Of a stretch of DNA of 64,000 nucleotides, positions 10,011 to 18,887 are shown piece by piece. Every line of letters begins with the position of its first letter. The first letter of the stretch is position 1. A program made the position numbers and the translations under genes. Where the stretch lies: positions 1 to 64,000 of the forward strand of contig ML014156.1 in the NCBI GenBank assembly GCA_003615045.1. Reading direction: 5' to 3'. The notes beneath the pieces were generated by a model. That model was not told the origin of the DNA and ran no database searches. It saw only the letters and a program-made list of their open reading frames with translations. This DNA is from Caulochytrium protostelioides (Eukaryota; Chytridiomycota; Caulochytriomycetes; Caulochytriales; Caulochytriaceae).

Positions 10011-10029
10011 CTATACGCGTGGCGTATAG
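10011..10029. promoter_or_regulatory. Perfect inverted repeat, CTATACGC / GCGTATAG
   Basis: Eight-base arms at 10011-10018 and 10022-10029 are separated by three bases. It lies about 130 bases upstream of the carrier start codon and about 260 bases before recognisable Fanzor copy A. It could be an operator-like site or a hairpin near the element's left side. No function is shown. Confidence 0.4.
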
Positions 10030-11814
10030 AGCGAGACGACGGTGTCGGAGAATATGAACACGTCGAGGCACACGTAGTTGTTGAATTACTGGAAAAAGGC
10101 TGATTCGGGCACACGAGCATCGATCCGCGTATGATCGACTTTTCTTGGACATATCGAGGGTCTTTGGCAGAGAAACAGACAACACGACCAGAGTCAAGGT
10201 CAGCGGAACCCGAAGGCGACGGCGCTCGGAGAGTTTTGCCGATCGGCTTGGACGACGGGGCACGACTACTCATTTTAGGGTTAAAACACGCGGGTCAAGT
10301 ACCTGCGCGTCTTCTAAGCGGCCAGCGGCCTGACGGACCCGCAGTTTGTCTCGGTGTTGTATGCGATATGCAGCTGGAAGCCGCGTCGGGACTCGCCCGC
10401 CGTGAGCGGTCGCCCCTCATGGAGCATACGGTGGCTGCGCACTGCCGCGAGCTGGGCATCGCGGTGGACAAACAAGCGCCCAGTCGTTGGCTGAAAAGGA
10501 AGGGCACCTTGCCGCGCCTCGTGCGCCACGCCTTCCTCGTCTGGCGATACACTGAAGCCGCTGAGCAGCAGGCCGTCAACGTCGTGCCGGTGGTCCAGCG
10601 GGCTGTCCAATTCATCACGATCGACACCTGCGTGATTTACGGTCTGCTGACGATATTGAAGCGGGTGCCCTGCAACGAGAAGACCCTCCCGGCCATGATC
10701 CCGCCAGAGCAATGAGGGCCACCCTGGCGTTCCGCCAGCTGGAAGGCAAGGATCACACGTTCACGGGAACCGTCGACACTGACGAGACGAGCATGTGGGT
10801 CCACTTCGTGCGCAAGAAGAAGGTGGCCGACGTCGTGCCGATTGTCACGGCGTTCTTTGGACCCCCGGGGCCAAGGACCCCTTGGTAGACAGCCCCGATC
10901 AGACCGAGCACCCCTTGGCAGCGTGGATCAGACCGAGAAACCCCTGGCAAAGGGCCTGGATGACTACTGCATCATCGGAAACGACCCGGACCACACCAAC
11001 ATCTTCTCTATGGCCATGGTGGGGCCCAAAGGCCAGGTCGTCAGCTGGAAGTTGAGCCAAAGGCAATACTACGTGGAATCCGGCATGAAAGCCGCCCAAA
11101 AGCAGTCAGAGATCTGGCAGCGCTGTCTCAAGGAGCCGCTGCAGCAGCTGCCGGAGGTCAGCATCAAAGGCACAGTGCCCCCCGCGCACCACCGATTCCT
11201 GGAGGTGTGGCTCGCCACGTACGAACCGTTATGGGTCGAGTTCCTGAAGCTGGGCACGCCAGCGCCTGCGGTTGTATAGCGGCAAGCAGCGCGTGTTTGC
11301 CAAGTTCATGAACCGCGTCGCCAAGGAGGCGGCCACGGAGATGGCGCCCGTCGTCGCTGATTGATGGTTGCCTATGGGGCCTCCAAGTTTGCCCCCGGCG
11401 GCAAGAACGAGATATCGGTTCCAACCGCTCGCGCGTACCAGGCGTGCGCCCAGCGCACGCTGGTTCCGCACCATCCTGGTCGACGAGTTCCGGACGACCC
11501 AGGTGCATGCCGAGAGGGATGAGATCCTGATAAAGGTGCAAACCCGGGACCCAACGGCCGTGCCGATCTCTCACGCGTCCCAGGGGTGCTTCCGCGGCCG
11601 CGCCGACGCCGGCCACCCCGGTCGGCAAGATCCAGGTGTACGCCCAGACGAATGTGGTCCTGAAACCCGGTCAACGCCGGCGCCAGGGAACCGTGATCCC
11701 AGGTTCGCAGTGGTATGAAGTCCACCAACGGCAATTAAGCCACCCACAGCAAGTTGGTGAACCGCGACCTCAATGCCGCGTTGAACATCCGACGCTGCCT
11801 GGCCTTATCCGTTA

Positions 11815-12035
11815 GACCGATAGCGCTGTGCCGCGGGCTGCCCGCCGGAACAAACCAGGCTGCGGCCCGAGGTCGGCAAAGTCATCCGACACTGAACCAA
11901 ACTGAATGCGCTACTGCCTCGGTGGGGACCGATAGCGGTGTACCGCGCCCCCGGGCAAGACCCGCTGCGGCCCAGGGTTGACAAGCTCATCCGACACTGA
12001 ACCAAAAGCGCGACTGCCTCGGGGGTTCTATACCC
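11815..12035 (+). repeat. 112-bp tandem duplication in the Fanzor A tail
   Basis: Two diverged copies, each starting GACCGATAGCG (11815 and 11927), contain the shared block TCATCCGACACTGAACC and end in TGCCTCGG. The block occurs once in each of copies C and D, so the duplication is private to copy A. It lies directly after the RuvC-III codons. Confidence 0.8.
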
Positions 12036-12062
12036 GGGGACCCCTGGTGTCCCCCACCGAGG
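12017..12062 (+). ncRNA. Candidate Fanzor omega-RNA hairpin, copy A
   Basis: CCTCGG at 12017-12022 can pair with CCGAGG at 12057-12062. Inside these arms GGG and CCC runs extend the stem. The hairpin lies 3' of the nuclease remnant, where TnpB and Fanzor elements encode their guide RNA. Equivalent hairpins are present in copies C and D. That it is a guide RNA is an inference from position and covariation. Confidence 0.4.
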
Positions 12063-12090
12063 GCATGGTGTGCGTCTTGACTCAATATAC

Positions 12091-12705
12091 TCAATATAAT
12101 GCGGCCCACTCGCGACCCAGTCGATGTCGATGTCAAGTATAACTCCGATCCAGCGTATCCAGCAGCGCCGACTCGGTGTCCCTCCATGGTTGAATCTCGA
12201 CTTTCGTATGATGGGTTTCTGCTATGTTTCCGGCGTGGTGTGAGGCGCAGGTGCATCTGCGAAAATTAAAAAAAAGGAAAAAAGCGGCCTTCGCTTGCCT
12301 TCGCCGCGCATCGCGCATCGCCGAACCAGAAGGGGTCTGGACGCCAGCGTGCTCGCTGCTCAAACGCTCTTGGTAGGGGCCCCTGGCCGCCAGCGGCCAT
12401 GTGCTGGGCCGATGCACGCGTCCCTGCGCGGTAACCGCTGTGCTGAAGGTCCACCCGCCCATGTCATGGCGGTCATCACAAGGATGGGTATAAAAGGCGC
12501 GACCCGCTTCGACGCGCCGGCCGTCACCGCATGATACATACGAAAAAGAAAAAAAGATGAGTCATCGCGTTGTCTCGTGCTATTGACGCGAACAGGGGTT
12601 CCCTTTCTCCAGACCTCCGCCCTTTCCCCCCATCACATCGCTTGTGTGATACTGGTTTTCTCCGACGCGATTTCCTCTTCCTTCCGCCGGCTGTCTCTGC
12701 CCACC
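12091..12705. promoter_or_regulatory. Intergenic region upstream of the elongase
   Basis: No gene was seen. It contains the end of the Fanzor relic, an A-rich stretch at about 12267-12282 and the TATA-like element at 12489-12496. The promoter and 5' UTR of the elongase are expected here. Confidence 0.4.
12489..12496 (+). promoter_or_regulatory. TATA box, elongase gene
   Basis: TATAAAAG lies about 217 bases upstream of the elongase ATG, in an otherwise GC-rich stretch. It is the clearest TATA-like element noticed in the window. Its use is inferred from position and orientation. Confidence 0.45.
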
Positions 12706-13743
12706 ATGACGTACCTTGATCAGCTGGTCGCCATTGACCAGGGCATCCCGGATGCCCGCGGCGTCCTCGCCGGCCCGTACGGCCCCGAGAACCTGATTTC
12801 GAAGGCGTACCCGTCGCTCAACGACTTGACCGACCGCGCGCTCGCCCACGTGGGTCTGCCGCGCATCGATGACTTCTCCTCGAAGGGCATGCCTCTCATG
12901 GAGCACGCGGATCCCTGGAACTGGTCGATGGCGTACCTTGCGCTCATTGTCGGCGGCTACTTCCTCGTCCAAGCCACCGGTCTGCGCATGAAGCTGCGCG
13001 TGCCGGCGCTTCTCCATAACCTGATGCTTTCGCTGGTGTCGGGATACCTGCTGGTCATGTACCTGGAGAATGTGTGGCCGATGGTGCGCGAGCAGGGTCT
13101 GATGTGGGCCATCTGCGCCGAGAACGCGTGGACCGCGCGTCTCGAGTTCCTTTACTACGCCAACTATCTCGTCAAATACTGGGAGCTGCTCGACACCATA
13201 CTCCTCGTGCTCCGCGGCAAGCGCCCCATCTTCCTCCACGTCTACCACCACCCGGCTACGCTGCTCCTCTGCTTCTACGAGTTGAAGGGCGGCGCCGCCG
13301 TCTGCTGGGTGCCCATTGTGCTCAACCTGTCTGTGCACGTGCTCATGTACTATTACTACGCGCTCAAGGAGATGGGCGGCGATGTCTGGTGGAAGCGCCA
13401 CCTCACCACCATGCAGATTGTCCAGTTTATCCTCGATCTCGCCGCCTGCGGTGCCGCCATCTACGTTCTCATCCTGGGCCGCAACCCGGATTGGCCCTCG
13501 CTCGGCATGACCACCTGCCGCGGCACGCCTTCCAGCGCCGTCATCGGGTTCGGCATTCTGTCGTCGTACCTGCTGCTCTTCATCCAGTTCTTTATCCAGA
13601 CCTACCGTCGCCCGGCCGGCGCGAAGGGCGGCAAAACTGGCGGCAAGGGCAAGGGCAAGTCCTCGGTGCCTGCGTCCCCGGGTGCTGCTCGCAAGGCCGC
13701 CCATGGCAGCCCGGGCTCCTCCCTGCGCTCCCGTCGCACTTAA
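12706..13743 (+). CDS. ELO-family very-long-chain fatty acid elongase
   Basis: This 345-residue membrane protein starts at the ATG at 12706 (CACCATGA context), not at the further upstream end of the open frame. It contains the ELO histidine box HVYHH near residue 178, preceded by KYWELLDTILLVLRGK, which fits the family's K-x-x-E-x-x-D-T block, and followed by a Tyr-rich helix (HVLMYYYYALKEMG). About seven hydrophobic helices are visible. ELO proteins are the ER condensing enzymes (3-ketoacyl-CoA synthases) that extend fatty acids for sphingolipids and membrane lipids. The C-terminus is basic and Gly/Lys rich (GGKTGGKGKGKS), in keeping with a cytosolic Lys-rich ER-retention tail. Substrate chain length cannot be told from sequence. 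Confidence 0.93.
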   Translation: MTYLDQLVAIDQGIPDARGVLAGPYGPENLISKAYPSLNDLTDRALAHVGLPRIDDFSSKGMPLMEHADPWNWSMAYLALIVGGYFLVQATGLRMKLRVPALLHNLMLSLVSGYLLVMYLENVWPMVREQGLMWAICAENAWTARLEFLYYANYLVKYWELLDTILLVLRGKRPIFLHVYHHPATLLLCFYELKGGAAVCWVPIVLNLSVHVLMYYYYALKEMGGDVWWKRHLTTMQIVQFILDLAACGAAIYVLILGRNPDWPSLGMTTCRGTPSSAVIGFGILSSYLLLFIQFFIQTYRRPAGAKGGKTGGKGKGKSSVPASPGAARKAAHGSPGSSLRSRRT

Positions 13744-14685
13744 ACCTCTTTCTTCTGCATTTTTGTTTAACACGTGGAGATGTTCACGTGGCATGGGACA
13801 TGTGATTTTCTTTCCTTTCTCCTGCTCTCTTCCTCTCTCCTACCGTTTATAGCCATTCAGCCAACGGCATCCGTGTTTGATCGATGGTGGGTTGATGATC
13901 GTGTCGGGGCGCCTCCCTGAGCTATCCCCGCGAACTTTTCGATTGTGGGATTTGACCCCAGATTCGGATACTGTAGCCGCATCTTTTCCACTTCGGTTCG
14001 AATCGTGCGTTCCTTCACAAGATAGTTCCGCGATATAGGCGTCTCGGGAAAATGATGCACAAAGCAAAACGGGCAGTAACCGCGGAGGTGTTTTTTTTTT
14101 CGGGTGATAGAGTCGCACTAGGAGGATAAGCAGCGAGTTTTTATGAAGGTTCGGTCATCACTCAGCTTCTGAGTTTGGCCATGCTCGTGGCTTGGAACGC
14201 CCCTGACGAAAATCTCAGGGTCCTTTGGCTCTTCCTCACCGCGGTGAGTCGTGGCCGCACCCCGCGGTGGGGGGCAACGGAATTACGCGACGACGGCCAG
14301 ACTATCACCGAAGACTGACCCATGGCACCCCATGAAAGCGTCCATATCCATACCAGAAAAAGACGATTTTGCGGGTGGTCGGCATCCTCGCCGTAGAGTC
14401 GGGACGCGTCGCTTCCTTTCGCATCGCCGCACATCAGTCTGGGCCCCATTTGATCCTGATCTTCCGACTTGCCCAACCGATTCATGGTGACCCAACCCTG
14501 CTGTGCCACGCGAGGACCCGTATCACCCCAACAGTATTAGCCACAACATCGTCATCGTCATCGTCGTCGGCATTGTCGTCGGCATCGGCATCGGCATCGG
14601 CATCGACATCGATATCGACGACGACGACCACCACGCGCGGCGATCGCCGTACTCAGAGCTGCTCGCTTGATCAAGGGAGAGCACG
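13744..14685. other. Intergenic region, elongase to UBP
   Basis: No gene was recognised in about 940 bases. The left part is the elongase 3' region, which includes T-rich runs. The right part carries the ATCGTC/GGCATC simple repeat and should hold the UBP promoter. Short open frames here resemble no family. Confidence 0.4.
14546..14631. repeat. Trinucleotide/hexanucleotide simple repeat (TCG/GGCATC)
   Basis: Runs of ATCGTC, then GGCATC four times, then GACGAC form a simple-sequence tract ending about 55 bases before the UBP start codon. Confidence 0.85.
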
Positions 14686-17600
14686 ATGCCGATACCGGTG
14701 GGGGTCGCGCATCCGGAGCCGCTGACGGTGATTCCGGTGCTGCAGCCGTCGCTGCTACTGTTCCTGGTGCTGGACCAGGGCCGCGGGCTCGGCGGCATCC
14801 AGTGCGACGGGCTGCACCGGTTCGTCTCGTCCGCGGCCTACGCGGACGCCGACATCGTCGCCGCAGGCGCGGCGCTGCCCGTCCCGCGGCGCCTTCAGAC
14901 CGCGATCTGCCAGATCTGCCACGCCCATCTCCGCTGGTCGTATACCGCGCATCCGGGCGTCCCCACCAAGCAGCCTCTCGACATCCAGCCCTGCTCGGAG
15001 CCATGGCACCACTGGCACCGCCTCTCGCCGACGGGCAAGCTCGCCCGCGACGCCGAGAGCGCGATGACGGAACCCATCGTGGCCACCGCCGCGACGCCGT
15101 CCGCTGCGACGCCTTCACCGACGCCTCGCCATGCCATGATCTGCACGCGGCCGCAGGATACGCCCGCGGGGCAGTTTGAGCAAGTCCGGCAGCTCTGCCA
15201 TCTCGGCGTGGTCCGGCCGCTGGCGGTCGCCGCGTCGCCAACCAATGCTACTGCTGCTGCTGCCGCCACCTCGCCGCCTGCTGCCGACACCATATCGTCA
15301 TCGCTGACCGCGCAGGCATCGCCGATGCTCGCGGACCCGTCATTGCCGCCGAGCAAGACATATCATCATGCGTGGCAGTGCTGCAGCTGCTCAACGAGTC
15401 TGCACATGACCTACATGCCGCCCGTATTCCCGCTGCATCTACTGGCGACGCTACCGCTGAGCGGCAAGCAGGTGCTGTACCAGTACCTGCGCAACCTGCT
15501 GCGCGACGAGCCGCTCGTTTCGATCAACTCCGAGAACGCCCACTTCGTCAAGCACCTGGCCGAAAATGAGGGCGCGCTGCTGCTGTCGCTGCTCGGATTC
15601 TCGCTTGATGACGACGGCTACTTCCGCGTCCACGGCGACCTCGCGGCCCTCCACCCGTTGTGGCTTTGCGCGCATGCGGAGCTCTGCCAGTATCCGGGTG
15701 TCAAGATCCGTTCTTTGCCGGGCCAGCCGAACGAGATTATCCGCTCTTTGAACGCGGTCATTTCGACCCAGATCGGCGTCAATTTCCAGGACAGCGTCAT
15801 GACGGTGCTGGAGGACACGCGACCCAGTGTCAACGCGGCGCGGATGGTGTTTCCCTCGCGCCAGAACCCATTCAGCCTGTACGACCGCCAGATGGCCGCG
15901 CTCATGCTCGGCTGCATCCCAATCTTCAACCCGATCGAGTATGAATTCGCTTACACGAAGCGCGTGGCCGAAAACCCTGCCGCCCAGCCGTTCTATTTGG
16001 ATGCGATCGAGATCTTTACCAAGACCGCGTCCACGCAGGAGCCTCACGAGCGTCTGACAGCCCTCCTGAAGCGCGAGCGACAACAGCACCGGCACAGCCA
16101 GACGGAGATCGAGGACGCGTGCTACCTGCTGAACTTGCCGTTCCACCAGCTCTCGGACGTCGCCGATGATATGCTCATCACCGTCCACGATCTCGCTGTC
16201 TCGGACGCGCCCTCCAACGCCAAGCGCTATGCGGAAGCGCTCAGCGTTCTTGCCGACGTGCGCCAGAGTCAGGCGCTGCAAGCCCATGCCGCCATTCTCC
16301 TCACGACGGCGACAACTGCGGCGTCGAGCCACTCCGCCGCATCGGCGTCGCATCCGCCCTCCACAGCGCTCGTGCTGCGGTCGAAAGACGCGCCTTCGCC
16401 ACCGCCTCTGCCGCCACTTGCATCACTAACGGCGACCTCCTCATCGTCGCCGGCCACGGCTGCGGCGGCCGACGCCCAAGCGATGGCCGTCGACACCAGT
16501 GCCGCCGCCGACGCCACGGCCGACGTCGTCGCGCCCACGCTGCCTATCGGTCTCACGAACGAGGGCAACTTCTGCTACCTCAACTCGTTGTTGCAGTACT
16601 TTTTCTCGCTGCGCAAACTCCGCGACCTCATGTTCCGCGAGAAACGCTTGGTAGAGACAAGTTTTCCTCGGCCCAAGCCCGTCAACCCGTTCCATGACGA
16701 CGTCGAGATGCTCGTGGACGCGCAAGCGGCGACCGAACGGCCCCGGTCGGCCGCCGCGCCCGACTACCAGCCCGCAATGGACCGCGTCCAGCAGGAGCTT
16801 GCCAAGCGCCGCGCCGCTTCCGCGACCAACAGCGGCCAGCAGTTTCTCATCCATATGGCGCGCCTCTTTGCCCGCATGGTCTACTCGGACCGGCAGGCCG
16901 TCACGCCTACGTCTGAGCTGGTGCAGCTCGTGGTCAAGATGCGTCCCGACCAAGCCTCGGACGGCCAGCAGGATGTGGGCGAGTACCAGAGCATTATGAT
17001 GGATCTCTTTGAGCAGGGGTTCCGCTCGCTGCAGCCCGACCCAGCCGCTGAGCATCCGCTCAAGTCGCTCTTCATGGGCGTGACGCAGTATATCGTCGCG
17101 TCTAAACCCGACCCGGCTCAGCCGGACGCGCCCGCCGCCACCAGCGCGGAAGCGCCACCTGGCTCGCGGGTCGTGAAGGAGGATTTCATCTCCTTGATGG
17201 TCAATCCCGCCCCGACGCTGCACGAAGCACTCGTCCGTTCGCTGTCGGGCATGGCCGCGTATCGCGACGAGCCGGTGGCGCCATCGTCGATGTCGTCTAT
17301 GCCGGCCGACCTTGTCTCGGACCTCATGTCATCGCCCGCCGCGCGTGATGGGAGGCCCGCCGTCGACTTGCCCGCCTCCGAGTTGCCCGACCCGGACACG
17401 CCGCAGACGTATATAGCGGCGCTGCCAGATGTGCTCATGTTCCAGATCAACCGCGTCAGCTACGATCGCGCCACCGGCAACGCGTACAAAAACCAGGTTT
17501 TCCTGCAGTTCCCTGACGAGTTGCATATGGGGCGCTACCTCGCGACACACGACCGCGACGCCATCCAGAAGCGGCGCCGCGAGGAGCTGCGACTGTATGC

Positions 17601-18567
17601 CGAGCGCCGCACGCTGGCGCAGCGCCAAGCCCAGCTCGCCACGTGGAAGGGCGAGTCGACTGCGGCGCTCGTGGCGCACGCGGAGCAGTTCCTTGCCGCG
17701 GCCACCGCCGAGCGCATGCTCGCGTCGCCCGAAATCCACGATGCCCAGCGCCTACTGCAGGCGGAAGCATCTAAGATCCGCGCTGCGCTCGCCCTCGTGG
17801 ACGACCGGATCACCGCGGTAGACCGCCAGATCGCGGCCCTTTATGCGGACGTCGAGGCCGCCCACCGCCCACCGGACGACGACGGCGCCATCGACCCTAA
17901 CCTCTACACCCTGCATGCCGTATTTGTACACATTGGCGAGGCCAACTTTGGCCACTACTGGCTGCTGCTGCGCGACATGGACTCGCTGCGCTGGATCAAG
18001 TACAACGACGACCAAGTCGAGGTCGTCGACGCGGGCGAGGTCTTTGCCGATTCCACGGGCAGCACCGCCAATGCCTATGCGGTCGTCTATGTCCGCAAGC
18101 GCCTCGCGCGCCACGACACGGATACCTTTGCCCGCACCTTGCTCCGCCGCGCGCACTACGACCGCGAGATGCCGTGGGTGCGCCAGTGGTCGGCGCTTCA
18201 GGAAGCCGCGTCGGCGTCGCCCCCGAGCCTCAAGCCGGCCTCGCCCACGGGCCCCAACATGGCATCGCCCTCCGCGGCGTCGCCGAGTGGCGCACCAAGC
18301 GGCGCACCCACGGCATCTCGCGCCCCCGACGCCGTCGACGCGCCCGCGGCATCGCGCCACACCGTCCAGGAGCCGGCCCTGCCGCGCGCGTCCTCGTCCG
18401 CTGCCGGGTCGACGCACTCGACCTTCAGCACCGCCTTGAGCGCCGTCTCGGTCGTGGTGTCGTCGCCGCCTCCGCGCGCTGAGAGCCCGCTCCCCCCCAT
18501 CGCTGACGCAGACGGCGCGGCGGCGGCGACGCCGCGTGATGCGACAACGGGCAGCGCCGTCGGGTGA
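14686..18567 (+). CDS. Ubiquitin-specific protease, Ubp2-like
   Basis: This 1293-residue protein has a USP (C19) catalytic domain. The Cys box GLTNEGNFCYLNSLLQYF has the catalytic Cys at about residue 630, and the His box reads ANFGHYWLLLRDM (His about 1090) followed by WIKYNDDQVEVV. The long N-terminal half (about 160-480) has a conserved non-catalytic region with paired CC/CS cysteines (HAWQCCSCS) and resembles the N-terminus of fungal Ubp2 and related USP25/28-type proteases. A helical insert, about residues 950-1065, interrupts the catalytic domain, as is common in this group. Ubp2 trims Lys63-linked ubiquitin chains in endosomal sorting with Rsp5 and Rup1. Membership of the USP family is certain; the Ubp2 orthology is likely. 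The C-terminus is a disordered Ala/Ser/Pro tail. Confidence 0.85.
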   Translation: MPIPVGVAHPEPLTVIPVLQPSLLLFLVLDQGRGLGGIQCDGLHRFVSSAAYADADIVAAGAALPVPRRLQTAICQICHAHLRWSYTAHPGVPTKQPLDIQPCSEPWHHWHRLSPTGKLARDAESAMTEPIVATAATPSAATPSPTPRHAMICTRPQDTPAGQFEQVRQLCHLGVVRPLAVAASPTNATAAAAATSPPAADTISSSLTAQASPMLADPSLPPSKTYHHAWQCCSCSTSLHMTYMPPVFPLHLLATLPLSGKQVLYQYLRNLLRDEPLVSINSENAHFVKHLAENEGALLLSLLGFSLDDDGYFRVHGDLAALHPLWLCAHAELCQYPGVKIRSLPGQPNEIIRSLNAVISTQIGVNFQDSVMTVLEDTRPSVNAARMVFPSRQNPFSLYDRQMAALMLGCIPIFNPIEYEFAYTKRVAENPAAQPFYLDAIEIFTKTASTQEPHERLTALLKRERQQHRHSQTEIEDACYLLNLPFHQLSDVADDMLITVHDLAVSDAPSNAKRYAEALSVLADVRQSQALQAHAAILLTTATTAASSHSAASASHPPSTALVLRSKDAPSPPPLPPLASLTATSSSSPATAAAADAQAMAVDTSAAADATADVVAPTLPIGLTNEGNFCYLNSLLQYFFSLRKLRDLMFREKRLVETSFPRPKPVNPFHDDVEMLVDAQAATERPRSAAAPDYQPAMDRVQQELAKRRAASATNSGQQFLIHMARLFARMVYSDRQAVTPTSELVQLVVKMRPDQASDGQQDVGEYQSIMMDLFEQGFRSLQPDPAAEHPLKSLFMGVTQYIVASKPDPAQPDAPAATSAEAPPGSRVVKEDFISLMVNPAPTLHEALVRSLSGMAAYRDEPVAPSSMSSMPADLVSDLMSSPAARDGRPAVDLPASELPDPDTPQTYIAALPDVLMFQINRVSYDRATGNAYKNQVFLQFPDELHMGRYLATHDRDAIQKRRREELRLYAERRTLAQRQAQLATWKGESTAALVAHAEQFLAAATAERMLASPEIHDAQRLLQAEASKIRAALALVDDRITAVDRQIAALYADVEAAHRPPDDDGAIDPNLYTLHAVFVHIGEANFGHYWLLLRDMDSLRWIKYNDDQVEVVDAGEVFADSTGSTANAYAVVYVRKRLARHDTDTFARTLLRRAHYDREMPWVRQWSALQEAASASPPSLKPASPTGPNMASPSAASPSGAPSGAPTASRAPDAVDAPAASRHTVQEPALPRASSSAAGSTHSTFSTALSAVSVVVSSPPPRAESPLPPIADADGAAAATPRDATTGSAVG

Positions 18568-18887
18568 GCCAAGGAGGCCCAGCGAGCGTCGCCGACCACA
18601 GCGCCGTCGTATTGGACGCCGCCGCCTGCATGAAGACGAGATGTACACAACGTGGTTGTCGTTATAAAAAAAGTACAAAAAGAGGGCGAAACAAAGAAAA
18701 GAACACCAGGGGGTCACGGCCATACGATCGTGTGACGGTTCCCGACAAAGAAAACGCCCAAAAGACGACATCGAGCACCAGCTGGCGCGACGAGCGCTTG
18801 GCTGACGGGAAGCGCCATGTGGCGCTGATGGCGCGGGAGCATCGGGCGGTCGGGTGGCCCGCAAGGCTCGAGGGGTCCTCGTCACCA
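18568..18887. other. Convergent 3' region, UBP / APSES factor
   Basis: About 320 bases lie between two convergent genes. It holds A-rich runs near 18663-18700 that may supply poly(A) signals for both. No gene was seen. Confidence 0.4.

Larger units (their letters stand above)
10290..12090 (+). pseudogene. Fanzor (eukaryotic TnpB) relic, copy A
   Basis: This is the longest of four related fragments. Reading forward across several frames it keeps: an N-terminal piece near 10490-10590 (WLKRKGTLPRLVRHAFLVWR); a piece near 10712-10860 (TSMWVHFVRKKKVADVVP); a RuvC-I region near 10970-11090 (IGNDPDHTNIFSMAMVGPKG, then LSQRQYYVESGMKAAQK); a basic helix near 11261-11300 (RLRLYSGKQRVFAKFM); a RuvC-II region near 11360-11510 (VAYGASKFAPGG, VDEFRTTQVH); a CPxxC-like remnant near 11640; and RuvC-III at 11757-11800 (LVNRDLNAALNIRRC). 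The DP..TN.FS, DEFRT and RD.NAA.NI motifs are typical of Fanzor/TnpB RNA-guided nucleases. Stops and frameshifts, including a roughly 30-bp tandem duplication at about 10875-10945, show it is dead. The left boundary is uncertain. Confidence 0.78.

Noticed and set aside
12580-13794. 404-codon open frame antisense to the elongase
   Set aside because: The elongase frame carries the HVYHH box and membrane helices; the antisense is charged and domain-free.
13840-14000. tRNA-like pieces (GGTTCGAATC near 13996; GGGGTCAAATCCC on the minus strand near 13952)
   Set aside because: The T-loop-like words lack a matching acceptor stem, D-arm and anticodon arm at proper spacing.
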